Translations under genes and position numbers: made by a program | In this document: positions 27,973 through 37,096 of the stretch, piece by piece | Position numbering within the stretch: position 1 is the stretch's first letter | How the letters are laid out: every line of letters starts with the position of its first letter | Source of the DNA: Clostridium cylindrosporum DSM 605 | GTDB lineage: Bacteria; Bacillota; Clostridia; Clostridiales; Caloramatoraceae | Assembly: GCF_001047375.1 (NCBI RefSeq) | Contig: NZ_LFVU01000027.1 | Location: 372,001 to 436,000, forward strand | Length of the DNA: 64,000 nucleotides | Direction of reading: 5' to 3' | Notes under the pieces: model-generated | What the model was told of the DNA's origin: nothing | Databases searched by the model: none | The model's input: only the letters and a program-made list of their open reading frames with translations

Positions 27973-28977
27973 ATGAATTTGAGAGAAAGTTATGAATTGC
28001 AGGAAGCAAAGTTTTTATCATCAATGGCTATACTTAGCAAAAATAGTAGGGGGAGAAAAGTATTAGAAGAAAAATGCTCACTTAGAACAGAATTTCAAAG
28101 AGATAGAGATAGAGTAATTCATTCTAAGGCATTTAGAAGGTTAAAGCACAAAACCCAGGTTTTTATATCTCCTGAAGGGGACCACTATAGAACAAGGTTA
28201 ACCCATACATTGGAGGTTTCTCAAATTGCAAGAACAATATCAAGGTCATTAAGGCTAAATGAAGATTTAACTGAAGCTATTGCTTTAGCCCATGATCTTG
28301 GACATACGCCATTTGGGCATACTGGAGAGCGAACTCTTGATGAAGTTTCAATAAATGGTTTTAAACACTATATGCAAAGTTTGAGGGTTGTTGAATATTT
28401 AGAAAGATATAATGGCTTAAATCTTACCTTTGAAGTGAAGGATGGAATTGTTTCTCATTCTTCAAGTAGAAAAGCAAAGACCAACGAAGGGAGAGTAGTT
28501 AGAGTATCAGATAAAATTGCCTATATAAATCATGATATTGATGATGCTATAAGGGCTGGGCTATTAAGTTGTGATTGTTTGCCAAAGGAATGTATTGCTG
28601 TGCTTGGGGATAATCATTCGAAAAGAATAAATACAATGATAAAGAACGTTATATCTAACGCTACAACAAATAATGAGGTGGATTTTTATTTAGAAGTTGG
28701 AGAAGCTATATGGGAGCTTAGAGATTTTTTGTTTAAAAATGTTTACATAGGTTCTAAAGCAAAGGTAGAAGAGGAAAAGGCTATGAACATAGTTAGGGAA
28801 ATGTATAATTATTACATTAAGGATCCTGAGAAAATGCCTAAGGAATTCTACAGAAATCTCGAAAAATGGGGTATTGAAAGTGTAGTTTGTGATTATATTG
28901 CTGGTATGACAGATCGTTTTGCTATATCAGAATATTTGAATATTTTTGTTCCATCACCTTGGAGAAAAATTTATTAA
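27973..28977 (+). CDS. dgt: dGTP triphosphohydrolase-like HD protein
   Basis: A 334-residue HD-superfamily protein of the dGTPase-like group that usually precedes dnaG in Firmicutes. The motifs are FQRDRDRVIHSKAFRRLKHK, THTLEVSQIARTI (first His), AHDLGHTPFGHTGE (HD pair and glycines) and KIAYINHDIDDAIRAG (final Asp). It probably hydrolyses dNTPs to deoxynucleosides and triphosphate, keeping pools in check. The ATG at 27973 follows AGTGGTGATTATA; the tandem GTG codons at 27961-27966 are rejected. Confidence 0.9.
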   Translation: MNLRESYELQEAKFLSSMAILSKNSRGRKVLEEKCSLRTEFQRDRDRVIHSKAFRRLKHKTQVFISPEGDHYRTRLTHTLEVSQIARTISRSLRLNEDLTEAIALAHDLGHTPFGHTGERTLDEVSINGFKHYMQSLRVVEYLERYNGLNLTFEVKDGIVSHSSSRKAKTNEGRVVRVSDKIAYINHDIDDAIRAGLLSCDCLPKECIAVLGDNHSKRINTMIKNVISNATTNNEVDFYLEVGEAIWELRDFLFKNVYIGSKAKVEEEKAMNIVREMYNYYIKDPEKMPKEFYRNLEKWGIESVVCDYIAGMTDRFAISEYLNIFVPSPWRKIY

Positions 28978-29163
28978 GAGTTTTAGAAAAAAAAGAAGGA
29001 AAAATGATATAAATGTCGAAATAAAGTATATTGTGCCTTAATTAATAACATTGCTATACATTATATATATTTTTTGTGTCAAATCAACAATATAAGAAGG
29101 AAAATCGCAAACAGTGTAGAAATAAGTGTGTAGACTAAAAAAATAATTATAACAGGTGATTTT

Positions 29164-30939
29164 ATGGGTCGTATTCCTGATGAATTAGTAGATAAAATTA
29201 TACATGAAAGTGACATAGTTGAGGTTATTTCAGAATATGTTTCCTTAAAAAGCTCAGGAAAAAACTTTATGGGTGTTTGCCCATTTCATTCGGATAAAGG
29301 ACCATCACTTAGTGTTTCTAGAGAAAAACAGTTATATCATTGTTTTGGATGTGGTGCATCTGGCAATGTACTCGGATTTATTATGCGTATTAAAAATATA
29401 GAATTTATAGATGCATTAAGGTTTTTAGGAGAAAAAATAGGGGTTTCTATTGAGCAAAAAAAGGAACATACTGAAAATCCAAGGTTTAAATTAAAAGATG
29501 AGATGTATAGGATTAATATAGAAGCTGCAAGATATTTCTTCCGAAATATTTATAATGTAAAAGCTGCATATAATTACTTCTTGTCGAGAAATATGGAAGA
29601 TAAAACTATAAAGAAATTTGGACTTGGATATAGTTTAGATAGTTGGAATAGTCTTGAAAGTTATCTTGCAAAAAAAGGTTTTTCTAAGGATATTATGCTT
29701 AAAGCAGGTCTCATTATCAAAGGGAAAAATGCAACCTATGATAGATTTAGAAATAGGGTTATGTTTCCAGTGTTTGACTATAGAGGTCGGGTAATTGGAT
29801 TTGGAGGAAGAGTACTCGATGATACAAAGCCGAAATATTTAAATTCACCTGAAACTGATATATTTCTTAAAGGAACTAATCTTTATGGTTTGAATTTTGC
29901 TATAAAAAATAAGGTTCCTGATAGTATCATTATAGTTGAAGGATATATGGATTGTATATCGCTGCATCAAGCTGGAATTACAAATGTAGTAGCATCCCTT
30001 GGAACGGCTCTTACAGAAAGTCAAGCTAAACTTATAAAAAAATATACGGAAAATGTATATGTTTGCTACGACTCAGATTCTGCAGGAAAAACTGCAACTT
30101 TGAAAGGTATGGATATTCTTCAAAATGTAGGATGTAATGTTAAAGTCATCAGTGTACCAGTTGGAAAGGACCCAGATGAATTTATAAAGTTAAATGGTGT
30201 GGATTCTTTTAATAATCTTATTAATAATGCACTTCCTATAATAGATTATAAGATTCACTTAGCAAGAGAAAAATATGATTTGAAAAACATGGAAGATTCT
30301 TTGAAGTTTACAAAAAGAGTAGCGTATATTTTAAGTTCACTAAATAGTGAAATAGAAATTCAATACTATGGTAAAAAGATTGCTGAGGAAACAGGTATAC
30401 CACAATCTAGTATTATAGAAGATATTAAAAAACTAAAGCGAAAAAATAATTATTATGCTAAAAATAATGAAGAAGAAAAAGAGAATAATGTTAGTAATTA
30501 TAAAATTGAGCCAGCATTTAAAAAATCTGAACAAATGTTACTTACGCTTTGTCTTAAATCCAAGGATTACTTCGAATATATTAAGGGAAGAATAAGTGTA
30601 GGAGAATTTATAACTCCATTTTATAAAATTGCAGCAGATTTTTTGTATAAAAGGTTAGAAAATGAAGAAAAAATAATTCCTAACAGTCTTTTAGGGAATT
30701 TTAGCACGAGTTATGAAATAAGTGAAGTATCGTTAATCTTTAATAAAGTTGTTCCAAATGATATAAGTACAGATTTAATAGATGATTATATTAAGGTAAT
30801 AAAAAAGCATAATATTGAAGATAAAATCAAAAGTATTAAAATTCAAATTAAAAAATATGAAAAAAATGGCGAGAAACAAAAGTCTTTAGAGCTTTTCAAT
30901 AAATTGATTTTACTTCAAAGGCAGCTTGATACGCTATAG
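29164..30939 (+). CDS. dnaG: DNA primase
   Basis: DnaG makes RNA primers at the replication fork. The 591-residue protein has the N-terminal zinc ribbon (C39, H42, C60, C63 in CPFH and CFGC), the DnaG core with YDRFRNRVMFPVFDYRG, a TOPRIM domain (VEGYMDCISLHQAGI with Glu, then CYDSDSAGK with DxD and DPDEF), and a C-terminal helicase-binding domain (about 450-591). The ATG follows AACAGGTGATTTT. It precedes rpoD by 24 bases, forming the macromolecular synthesis pair. Confidence 0.98.
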   Translation: MGRIPDELVDKIIHESDIVEVISEYVSLKSSGKNFMGVCPFHSDKGPSLSVSREKQLYHCFGCGASGNVLGFIMRIKNIEFIDALRFLGEKIGVSIEQKKEHTENPRFKLKDEMYRINIEAARYFFRNIYNVKAAYNYFLSRNMEDKTIKKFGLGYSLDSWNSLESYLAKKGFSKDIMLKAGLIIKGKNATYDRFRNRVMFPVFDYRGRVIGFGGRVLDDTKPKYLNSPETDIFLKGTNLYGLNFAIKNKVPDSIIIVEGYMDCISLHQAGITNVVASLGTALTESQAKLIKKYTENVYVCYDSDSAGKTATLKGMDILQNVGCNVKVISVPVGKDPDEFIKLNGVDSFNNLINNALPIIDYKIHLAREKYDLKNMEDSLKFTKRVAYILSSLNSEIEIQYYGKKIAEETGIPQSSIIEDIKKLKRKNNYYAKNNEEEKENNVSNYKIEPAFKKSEQMLLTLCLKSKDYFEYIKGRISVGEFITPFYKIAADFLYKRLENEEKIIPNSLLGNFSTSYEISEVSLIFNKVVPNDISTDLIDDYIKVIKKHNIEDKIKSIKIQIKKYEKNGEKQKSLELFNKLILLQRQLDTL

Positions 30940-30963
30940 CAGTTTTGAAAGGAGGTTGCTCAC

Positions 30964-32043
30964 TTGAAAAAGGACGTAAAAAATATAGGTGCGGAAAAAG
31001 CCATAGTGATGCAATTAATGGATAAAGGAAAAAAATCAGGTGTTTTAACATATAAGGAAATTATGGATATATTAGAAGATGTAGAACTTGCACCTGATCA
31101 AATAGAAAAAGTATATGAAATATTAGAATCCTTCGGAATAGAGGTTATTAATGATGGAGATGAGTTTAATTCTGAGCAGCTACTAGAAGATGACCTATCT
31201 ATTCCAGAAGGAATTAGTATAGATGACCCTGTTAGAATGTATTTGAAGGAAATCGGAAAGGTACCACTTCTTTCAGCTGATGAGGAAACAAATTTAGCTC
31301 AACGAATAGAAGATGGAGATCAAGAGGCTAAGAAAAAGCTTGCAGAGGCAAACCTTAGACTTGTTGTAAGTATAGCGAAAAGATATGTAGGAAGAGGAAT
31401 GCTATTTTTAGATTTAATACAAGAAGGTAATTTAGGTCTTTTAAAAGCAGTTGAGAAATTTGACTACAGAAAAGGTTATAAGTTTTCCACATATGCAACA
31501 TGGTGGATTAGACAGGCAATTACAAGGGCTATAGCAGATCAAGCAAGAACAATTAGAATACCTGTTCATATGGTTGAAACGATAAATAAGTTAATAAGAA
31601 TTGAAAGACAATTACTTCAAGACCTTGGACGAAATCCTTCACCTGAGGAAGTTGCTAAGGAAATGAACATGGAAGTTGAAAAGGTTCGAGAAATTATGAA
31701 GATAGCTCAAGAGCCTGTATCTCTTGAAACTCCAATCGGAGAAGAAGAAGATAGTCATCTTGGAGATTTTATACCAGATGAAGATGCGCTGGCTCCTGCA
31801 GAGGCTGCTGCATATACAATGCTTAAAGAACAATTAATGGAAGTTTTAGATACATTAACTCCAAGGGAAGAAAAGGTTCTAAGACTTAGATTTGGTCTTG
31901 ATGATGGTAGAGCAAGAACTCTTGAAGAAGTAGGTAAGGAATTTAAAGTTACTAGAGAGAGAATAAGACAAATAGAAGCCAAGGCTCTTAGAAAACTTAA
32001 GCATCCAACTAGAAGTAAAAAGCTTAAGGATTATTTAGACTAA
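30964..32043 (+). CDS. rpoD: RNA polymerase primary sigma factor SigA/RpoD
   Basis: The housekeeping sigma factor. The 359-residue protein has region 1.1 (residues 1-90), region 1.2 ([18 protein letters not shown]), region 2 ([20 protein letters not shown], then [20 protein letters not shown]), region 3, and region 4 ([34 protein letters not shown]). Length and motifs fit Gram-positive SigA. The start is TTG after GAAAGGAGGTTGCT. A strong terminator ends the dgt-dnaG-rpoD stretch. Confidence 0.98.
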   Translation: MKKDVKNIGAEKAIVMQLMDKGKKSGVLTYKEIMDILEDVELAPDQIEKVYEILESFGIEVINDGDEFNSEQLLEDDLSIPEGISIDDPVRMYLKEIGKVPLLSADEETNLAQRIEDGDQEAKKKLAEANLRLVVSIAKRYVGRGMLFLDLIQEGNLGLLKAVEKFDYRKGYKFSTYATWWIRQAITRAIADQARTIRIPVHMVETINKLIRIERQLLQDLGRNPSPEEVAKEMNMEVEKVREIMKIAQEPVSLETPIGEEEDSHLGDFIPDEDALAPAEAAAYTMLKEQLMEVLDTLTPREEKVLRLRFGLDDGRARTLEEVGKEFKVTRERIRQIEAKALRKLKHPTRSKKLKDYLD

Positions 32044-32046
32044 TAC

Positions 32047-32077
32047 AAAAACCTACACTGTTATGTGTAGGTTTTTT
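32047..32077 (+). terminator. Intrinsic terminator after rpoD
   Basis: AAAAACCTACAC (32047-32058), loop TGTTAT, GTGTAGGTTTTT (32065-32076), with a continuous six-T tail. It lies 3 bases after the stop codon. Confidence 0.95.
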
Positions 32078-32103
32078 CAAAGAAATTTTTAAGGGAGAAT
32101 TGT

Positions 32104-32823
32104 ATGAATACAGTTTTATTTGATTTAGATGGTACACTTTTAAATATTAATACAGATGAATTTATGAAAGCTTATATGAAAAAACTATATCCACGATTAA
32201 AAGATACTTTTACTTCTGAAGAATTTAATAAATATATGAATGAGTCTATAATGGCTGCAATACTTAGTGAAGATGAAAGTAAAACTAACGAAGAGGTTTT
32301 TATTGAGGTATTTGCTAGTATTTCAGGTAAGGACATAAACAAGGTATATAAACATATTACTGAATTTTATTCTGCTGAATATACTACCATCGAAGGTATG
32401 TATTCGAAATCAAAGTACATGATAAAGTCTGTAGATGTATTGAAAAGAAAAGGATATAATTTAGTAGTTGCAACTAACCCGTTATTTCCCCATATTGCTT
32501 TAGCTAAAAGAGTAGAATGGGCTGGACTTAATCCAAAAGACTTTAAGTTTATAACATCAATTGAAAAAATGAAATTTTGCAAACCAAGTCCTAAATACTA
32601 TTCTCAAATACTAGAGATTATATGTAAAGAAGCTAGTGAATGTTTAATGGTTGGAAATGATGTTCAGGAAGACTTAGTTGCATCAACCATAGGAATAAGA
32701 ACATATCTTGTAACTAATAATATATTAAATAGAACCAGAGAACAACCGAGTGCTCATAGAATATCAGATGCTAAAGGATTTTATAAGTTTGTAAAGGCGC
32801 TACCTATTATAAATAAAATCTAA
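32104..32823 (+). CDS. HAD superfamily hydrolase
   Basis: A 239-residue HAD-like protein: motif I FDLDGTLLN at the N-terminus with the nucleophile and acid/base Asp residues, motif II VATNP, motif III Lys in FCKPSPKYY, and motif IV VGNDVQEDL. The cap domain is a helical C1 insertion (about residues 17-95). This points to a small-molecule phosphatase; the substrate is unknown. It sits between rpoD and trmK, with trmK 10 bases downstream, so the two are probably cotranscribed. Confidence 0.9.
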   Translation: MNTVLFDLDGTLLNINTDEFMKAYMKKLYPRLKDTFTSEEFNKYMNESIMAAILSEDESKTNEEVFIEVFASISGKDINKVYKHITEFYSAEYTTIEGMYSKSKYMIKSVDVLKRKGYNLVVATNPLFPHIALAKRVEWAGLNPKDFKFITSIEKMKFCKPSPKYYSQILEIICKEASECLMVGNDVQEDLVASTIGIRTYLVTNNILNRTREQPSAHRISDAKGFYKFVKALPIINKI

Positions 32824-32833
32824 GGAGGAAAAC

Positions 32834-33523
32834 ATGAATTTATCCATAAGGCTTAAAGCAATAGTTGATTTAATAGATGAAAAGGCATCGGTTGCAGACA
32901 TTGGAACGGATCACGGGTATATACCAATTTACTTAATGGAAAATAAATTAGCTAGTAAAGTTATAGCGAGTGATATCAATAAAGGGCCTATCGATATAGC
33001 TATTAAAAATTTAAAGGAACATAACATAACATTAGGAGTTGAAACAAGATTAGGTCCAGGCCTTAAAACCTTGTCAAAAGGAGAAGTTGATGTAGCAATT
33101 ATTGCAGGTATGGGGGGGAATCTAATAGCAAGTATTTTAGAGGATTCAATAGATATTGCTAAGGAATTTAACTATATAATTCTCCAACCAGCACAGCATC
33201 AGGAGGTATTAAGAAAGTATTTGTATGAGAGTGGTTTTAAAATCATAACTGAAAAAGTAGTTTTTGACTCTGACAAATATTATCATACTATGAAAGTAAC
33301 AAAGGGTAATGATACTCAATATGAAAATGAAGTTCATTATTATACTGGAAGAGGAGAACTTAATACTAGGAGTAATGATTTCAAAGGATATATTAATGAA
33401 AAAATAAAAAGTATGGAGAAAATTATAAAGTATACAGCTAAAAGTGAAGATAAAAGTAGATATGAATATCTTTCAAATCTTATAAAAGAGTTTAAAGAGG
33501 TGAAAAGAGAATATGATCTGTAA
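32834..33523 (+). CDS. trmK: tRNA (adenine-N1-)-methyltransferase TrmK
   Basis: TrmK (YqfN) methylates N1 of A22 in tRNA. The 229-residue protein starts LSIRLKAIVDLIDEKASVAD and has the SAM motif DIGTDHGYIPIYL, the ASDINKGP loop and AGMGGNLIASIL, all typical of the family. The C-terminus is a coiled-coil-like helix. The ATG follows AAGGAGGAAAAC. It overlaps the next gene (Nif3 family) by 11 bases and follows rpoD closely, as in Bacillus. Confidence 0.95.
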   Translation: MNLSIRLKAIVDLIDEKASVADIGTDHGYIPIYLMENKLASKVIASDINKGPIDIAIKNLKEHNITLGVETRLGPGLKTLSKGEVDVAIIAGMGGNLIASILEDSIDIAKEFNYIILQPAQHQEVLRKYLYESGFKIITEKVVFDSDKYYHTMKVTKGNDTQYENEVHYYTGRGELNTRSNDFKGYINEKIKSMEKIIKYTAKSEDKSRYEYLSNLIKEFKEVKREYDL

Positions 33524-34607
33524 AGACCTATGTAATTTAATAGAAAAAAAGTTCCCTTTAAACCTCGCAGAGGATTATGATAACGTTGGTATGCTTCTTG
33601 GGAGAAAAGATAAAGATATTAAAAAAGTTTTAGTAGCTTTAGAAGTAACTGAAAAAGTAATTGATGAAGCAATTGATAATGAAATAGATTTAATTATAAC
33701 CCATCATCCTCTTATTTTTAAGCCTTTAAAAAAAATAACAGACTCATCATATATAGAAAATATGATTTTGAAATTAATAGAAAACAAGATAGGATTATAT
33801 TCACTGCATACTAATTTCGACACTGCTAGTGGGGGTATGAATGATATATTATGTGACAAACTAGGGTTAGTTGACACTGGATTATTATGTAAGAATAAAT
33901 TTTTAAACCTCTATAAAGTCGTTGTATATGTTCCTAAGGGATATGAAGATAAAGTGAGAGATAAGATGATGAATTCAGGCGCAGGGCATATAGGGGAATA
34001 TAGTCATTGTTCCTTCAATACAGAAGGTATAGGAACATTTAAGCCATTAGATGGAACTAATCCATTTATAGGGGAAGCAGGTATCTTAGAAAGGGTAGAA
34101 GAAATAAAGATTGAAACAATAGTACCTGAGGACAAACTAAATTGTTTAGTATCCCAAATGATATCTGCACATCCATATGAAGAGGTTGCTTATGATATAT
34201 ATCCATTGAAAAATAAGATAGATTACGGAATAGGTAGAAGTGGTTACTTAAAGAATAAAATGAACTTTATTGAGTTTTGTAATTTTATAAAGGAAAAATT
34301 TAAACTCGATAATATAATAGTATCAGGAGACTTTGAAAAAACTATCAGGAAGATTGCTGTGGTTGGAGGAAGTGGTTCAGACTTATTAACTGCAGCTTTA
34401 AAAAGCGGTTGTGACTGTTTAGTAACAGGGGATGTTAAACACCATAGTGCACTGGATTATTCAAATATGGGAATTAATATTATTGATTTAACACACTATG
34501 GTTCAGAAATTGTTTTCAAAGAAAGTTTTAAGGATTTCTTAGAAAAGGAAACAAACTTGAATATAGTTTTAAGTTCAGAGGATAAGAATCCTTTGAAAAT
34601 AGTATAA
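33513..34607 (+). CDS. Nif3-like dinuclear metal centre hexameric protein
   Basis: A 364-residue YqfO/Nif3-family protein. The N-terminal half has the family motif ITHHPLIFKPLKKI with metal-binding His residues and YSLHTNFDTASGGMND. The middle (about residues 125-235) is the PII-like insert found in long forms (ISAHPYEEVAYDIYP). The end has VTGDVKHHSALDYSNMG and DLTHYGSE. It may act as a metal-dependent hydrolase or GTP cyclohydrolase I-like protein; function is not settled. It overlaps trmK and is therefore probably translationally coupled. Confidence 0.92.
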   Translation: MICKDLCNLIEKKFPLNLAEDYDNVGMLLGRKDKDIKKVLVALEVTEKVIDEAIDNEIDLIITHHPLIFKPLKKITDSSYIENMILKLIENKIGLYSLHTNFDTASGGMNDILCDKLGLVDTGLLCKNKFLNLYKVVVYVPKGYEDKVRDKMMNSGAGHIGEYSHCSFNTEGIGTFKPLDGTNPFIGEAGILERVEEIKIETIVPEDKLNCLVSQMISAHPYEEVAYDIYPLKNKIDYGIGRSGYLKNKMNFIEFCNFIKEKFKLDNIIVSGDFEKTIRKIAVVGGSGSDLLTAALKSGCDCLVTGDVKHHSALDYSNMGINIIDLTHYGSEIVFKESFKDFLEKETNLNIVLSSEDKNPLKIV

Positions 34608-34614
34608 TATTATG

Positions 34615-34643
34615 TTTACAAAATCAAAAGCATATGTTAAACT
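34615..34643 (+). promoter_or_regulatory. Possible promoter of rnpB
   Basis: TTTACA (34615-34620), 17 bases, TAAACT (34638-34643) with an upstream TG (extended -10). The start would be near 34650, about 30 bases before the mature RNA. Other AT-rich hexamers nearby are possible. Confidence 0.4.
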
Positions 34644-34680
34644 TTAAAGGTATCATATAAACAATAAATTGTAATTAAAT

Positions 34681-35020
34681 ATTGAGTAAGCTGAGTGATC
34701 GCTGCCTCGAAAGAGGGAGAGGAAAGTCCGAGCTCCATAGGGCAGGGTGCTGGGTAATACCCAGTGGAGGTGACTCTAAGGATAGTGCAACAGAGATATA
34801 CCGCCTATTTAATAGGTAAGGGTGGAAAGGTGAGGTAAGAGCTCACCAGCAATTAGGCGACTAATTGGCTATGTAAACCCCACTTGGAGCAAGACCGAAT
34901 AGAGGAGCATTATGTGTTTGCCCGACACGCTCCCGGGTAGTGTCGCTTGAGCCATCTGGTAACAGCTGGCCTAGATAGATGATCATTCAAGACAGAACTC
35001 GGCTTATAGGCTTACTCAAT
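34681..35020 (+). ncRNA. rnpB: RNase P RNA (A-type)
   Basis: The catalytic RNA of RNase P, which matures tRNA 5' ends. Helix P1 is an 11-bp perfect pairing, ATTGAGTAAGC (34681-34691) with GCTTACTCAAT (35010-35020). Inside are the conserved GAGGAAAGTCCGAGCTCC (CR-I), AGGGTGCTGGGTAATACCCAG, GCAACAGAGATATACCGCC (CR-II/III region), AAACCCCACTTGGAGCAAGA (CR-IV), and near the 3' end ACAGAACTCGGCTTATAGGC (CR-V). The layout is A-type, expected for Clostridia and unlike the B-type of Bacillus. The exact ends are inferred from P1. A terminator lies at 35034. Confidence 0.97.
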
Positions 35021-35033
35021 TAAATTGACTTTT

Positions 35034-35058
35034 ACACTAGGTATTCCTAGTGTTTTTT
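35034..35058 (+). terminator. Intrinsic terminator of rnpB
   Basis: ACACTAGG (35034-35041), loop TATT, CCTAGTGT (35046-35053), then TTTTT to 35058. Confidence 0.95.
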
Positions 35059-35079
35059 ATATTTTAAATATTAATTGTG

Positions 35080-35108
35080 TTGAAAGATAATTGATTTAAC
35101 TATAATAT
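35080..35108 (+). promoter_or_regulatory. Putative promoter of the lipoprotein gene
   Basis: TTGAAA (35080-35085) with TAATAT (35103-35108) at 17-base spacing, or TATAAT (35101-35106) at 15. The start would be about 40 bases before the coding region. Confidence 0.5.
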
Positions 35109-35157
35109 AGTTATTATTAGGTTTTAATTTAATAAGTAGCTAGGAAGGAAGAAGGTA

Positions 35158-35820
35158 ATGGAGCTTATAAATAATGTATTTATTAAGAAATTCTTTAGAG
35201 TAGTTTTGATTTTTACTTTATTTGTTGTAGTAATTATGGGTTTATCAGCTTGTACAAAAAATCAAGATAAGGAAGTACAAACTTCATCAAAGAAAGAGCC
35301 ATACACAATTGTAAAAAAAGATGATATTTCCTTGGATAAAATTAAAAGATATGTTTATACTGTTGTTATAAACAGTGAAGCTAAGAAAAGTGAGCTTGAA
35401 AAAATAGCTAATGAGATTATAGAAAAGGCAAAAAGTGAGGGAGCCTTTAATGGAATTCAAATACTAATGTATGATGGAGAGTATGCAGCATTAGGAGATG
35501 AACCCCCTTCACTTGGCAAGTATACATATGCTCCAGAGGGAGACTTTGCAAAAGCCATGGATATAAATGCTGGTGATTATAGTAATATGAAGTCTTTAAA
35601 TGAGTTAAAGGAAGCAAATTGGAAACTAAGACCATCAGAAGACACTCAAAAGATAATTTCTATGTATAATGAACTTTTTAAGAAAGAATCTGAGAAAAAT
35701 TCTGAGGGTATAATTAATGAAGAAGATATTAGAAATAAAACCGCAGAACTTATGGGAATAAGTGTTCAAGATGTAGATGATGCTTTGGTAAAGCTTGATG
35801 AGTGGATATGGCATGAATAA
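35158..35820 (+). CDS. Predicted lipoprotein of unknown function
   Basis: A 220-residue protein with a lipoprotein signal peptide (hydrophobic residues 13-31, lipobox LSAC with Cys32), so it is predicted to be anchored outside the membrane. The mature part has a first domain (about 55-145) with the pattern KRYVYTVVINSEAKK and APEGDFAKAM, then a Lys/Glu-rich helical C-terminus. I do not recognise the family; the pattern is vaguely like small DUF4875-type domains. The start follows AGGAAGGAAGAAGGTA. It is a single-gene unit between rnpB and a second lipoprotein gene, closed by a terminator touching its stop codon. Confidence 0.75.
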   Translation: MELINNVFIKKFFRVVLIFTLFVVVIMGLSACTKNQDKEVQTSSKKEPYTIVKKDDISLDKIKRYVYTVVINSEAKKSELEKIANEIIEKAKSEGAFNGIQILMYDGEYAALGDEPPSLGKYTYAPEGDFAKAMDINAGDYSNMKSLNELKEANWKLRPSEDTQKIISMYNELFKKESEKNSEGIINEEDIRNKTAELMGISVQDVDDALVKLDEWIWHE

Positions 35821-35844
35821 GACCTATTTTATAGGTCTTTTTTT
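35819..35844 (+). terminator. Intrinsic terminator at the lipoprotein gene end
   Basis: AAGACCTAT (35819-35827), loop TTT, ATAGGTCTT (35831-35839), with a U-run to 35844. The first two stem bases are the last two of the TAA stop. Confidence 0.95.
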
Positions 35845-36051
35845 ATTTATAAAAATATAATATCATTTGATTTAGGATTATGCTTGGAATAGTTTTTATT
35901 ATTCTGCCATATGTTATAGGGAATATGGACTTGGGATAATAAATTTGGATTATTGTTATATATAAAAGGGCATAAAATTTTTATGAAATGTGACAAATTA
36001 ACCCTTAATTTTTAAAATGTAACTCAATTTTAATTTTTCTTCTGTCATATG

Positions 36052-36060
36052 TGATATTAT
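36052..36060 (+). promoter_or_regulatory. Possible extended -10 element before the deacetylase gene
   Basis: TGATATTAT (36052-36060) resembles an extended -10 (TGnTATTAT). No convincing -35 lies at 17 bases upstream (AATTTT). It is placed about 35 bases before the start codon. Confidence 0.35.
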
Positions 36061-36094
36061 GGAGGTATAGACATATTATAGAGGGGTGTACTAC

Positions 36095-36955
36095 ATGAAA
36101 ATCAAAAAAATGATAATGTTAGAACTTATATTGATTGTTTTTTTATCCTTACTCTTTGTATCATGTGGATCAGGTGTAAAGGAAGTATCTACATCGAATA
36201 CAGTCGATGGAAATGCAAAGGATTTACCTAATAAAGATGTTCTGTTAAAGGAAGAGAAACAAGTAAAGAAATCATATGATAAAAATCAAAAGGTGGCTTT
36301 TTTAACATTTGATGATGGACCAAGTAAAAATACAGAGAAAATTTTGGACATACTTAAAAAAGAAGATGCAAAAGCTACATTTTTTGTAATTGGACAAGAT
36401 TCAGATTTTGCTAAAAGTATGTACCAAAGAATAGTTAATGAAGGACACACTATTGCTAACCATACATATTCACATTCATATAAAAATATATATAAATCTC
36501 AAGAGGCATTTATTCAGGATGTAGAAAAATTAAATGAATATATATATTCTATTACAGGAGTTAAAACGGATGTTATAAGGTTTCCGGGAGGATCTAATAA
36601 TCATGTAAATAGGAAGTATTCAGGTAGTTCAGATAATGGTTTTATGGAAGGTTTAGGGGATAGAGTTGAAACTGAAGGATATGCTTATTTTGACTGGACT
36701 GTTGATTCTACAGATGCATCAAAATTAAGACAATCTGTAGAAAGGATAGTATCAGCTACTATATCAGAATCATTAAGACAAAAATATCCTATAGTGCTAT
36801 TCCATGATGCACCAGCTAAAACTACAACAGTAGAGGCACTGCCACAAATAATACAAGAACTTAAGAAAAATGGATATAAAATAGATAGTTTATCTAAGGA
36901 TAGCCCTGTTAATTCAAGGTTTCTAAAAAAAGAATATGGTGAAATACTTAAGTAA
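36095..36955 (+). CDS. Lipoprotein polysaccharide deacetylase (NodB domain)
   Basis: A 286-residue exported protein: signal peptide with lipobox-like FVSC (Cys24), a short linker, then a NodB/CE4 domain (about residues 65-270). Motif 1 TFDDGPS gives the catalytic base and metal Asp, motif 2 HTYSHS the two metal His residues, motif 3 RFPGGSNN the substrate groove, and LFHDAPAKT the C-terminal His. It likely removes acetyl groups from peptidoglycan or another glycan, as PdaA/PgdA proteins do; the exact substrate cannot be told. The ATG at 36095 follows GAGGGGTGTAC; the GTG at 36086 is within that site. Confidence 0.9.
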   Translation: MKIKKMIMLELILIVFLSLLFVSCGSGVKEVSTSNTVDGNAKDLPNKDVLLKEEKQVKKSYDKNQKVAFLTFDDGPSKNTEKILDILKKEDAKATFFVIGQDSDFAKSMYQRIVNEGHTIANHTYSHSYKNIYKSQEAFIQDVEKLNEYIYSITGVKTDVIRFPGGSNNHVNRKYSGSSDNGFMEGLGDRVETEGYAYFDWTVDSTDASKLRQSVERIVSATISESLRQKYPIVLFHDAPAKTTTVEALPQIIQELKKNGYKIDSLSKDSPVNSRFLKKEYGEILK

Positions 36956-36970
36956 TAGTATAATACTTAT

Positions 36971-37013
36971 AAGGCTAAGAATAGAAAGTGATACTCCTAA
37001 TCTTAGTCTTTTT
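36971..37013 (+). terminator. Probable terminator of the deacetylase gene
   Basis: AAGGCTAAGA (36971-36980) pairs with TCTTAGTCTT (37001-37010) with one G-U pair, followed by TTT. The loop is 20 bases, long but compatible with termination. Confidence 0.65.
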
Positions 37014-37096
37014 ACATGCTAAAATACTATTTTGAAGGAAAATGTATATTGCAGTAGAAAATATTAAGTTATAGTAAAAGATAAAAGGAGAATAGT

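Noticed and set aside
34681-35020. Other RNA such as tmRNA or SRP RNA
   Set aside because: The conserved segments and P1 pairing are those of A-type RNase P RNA.
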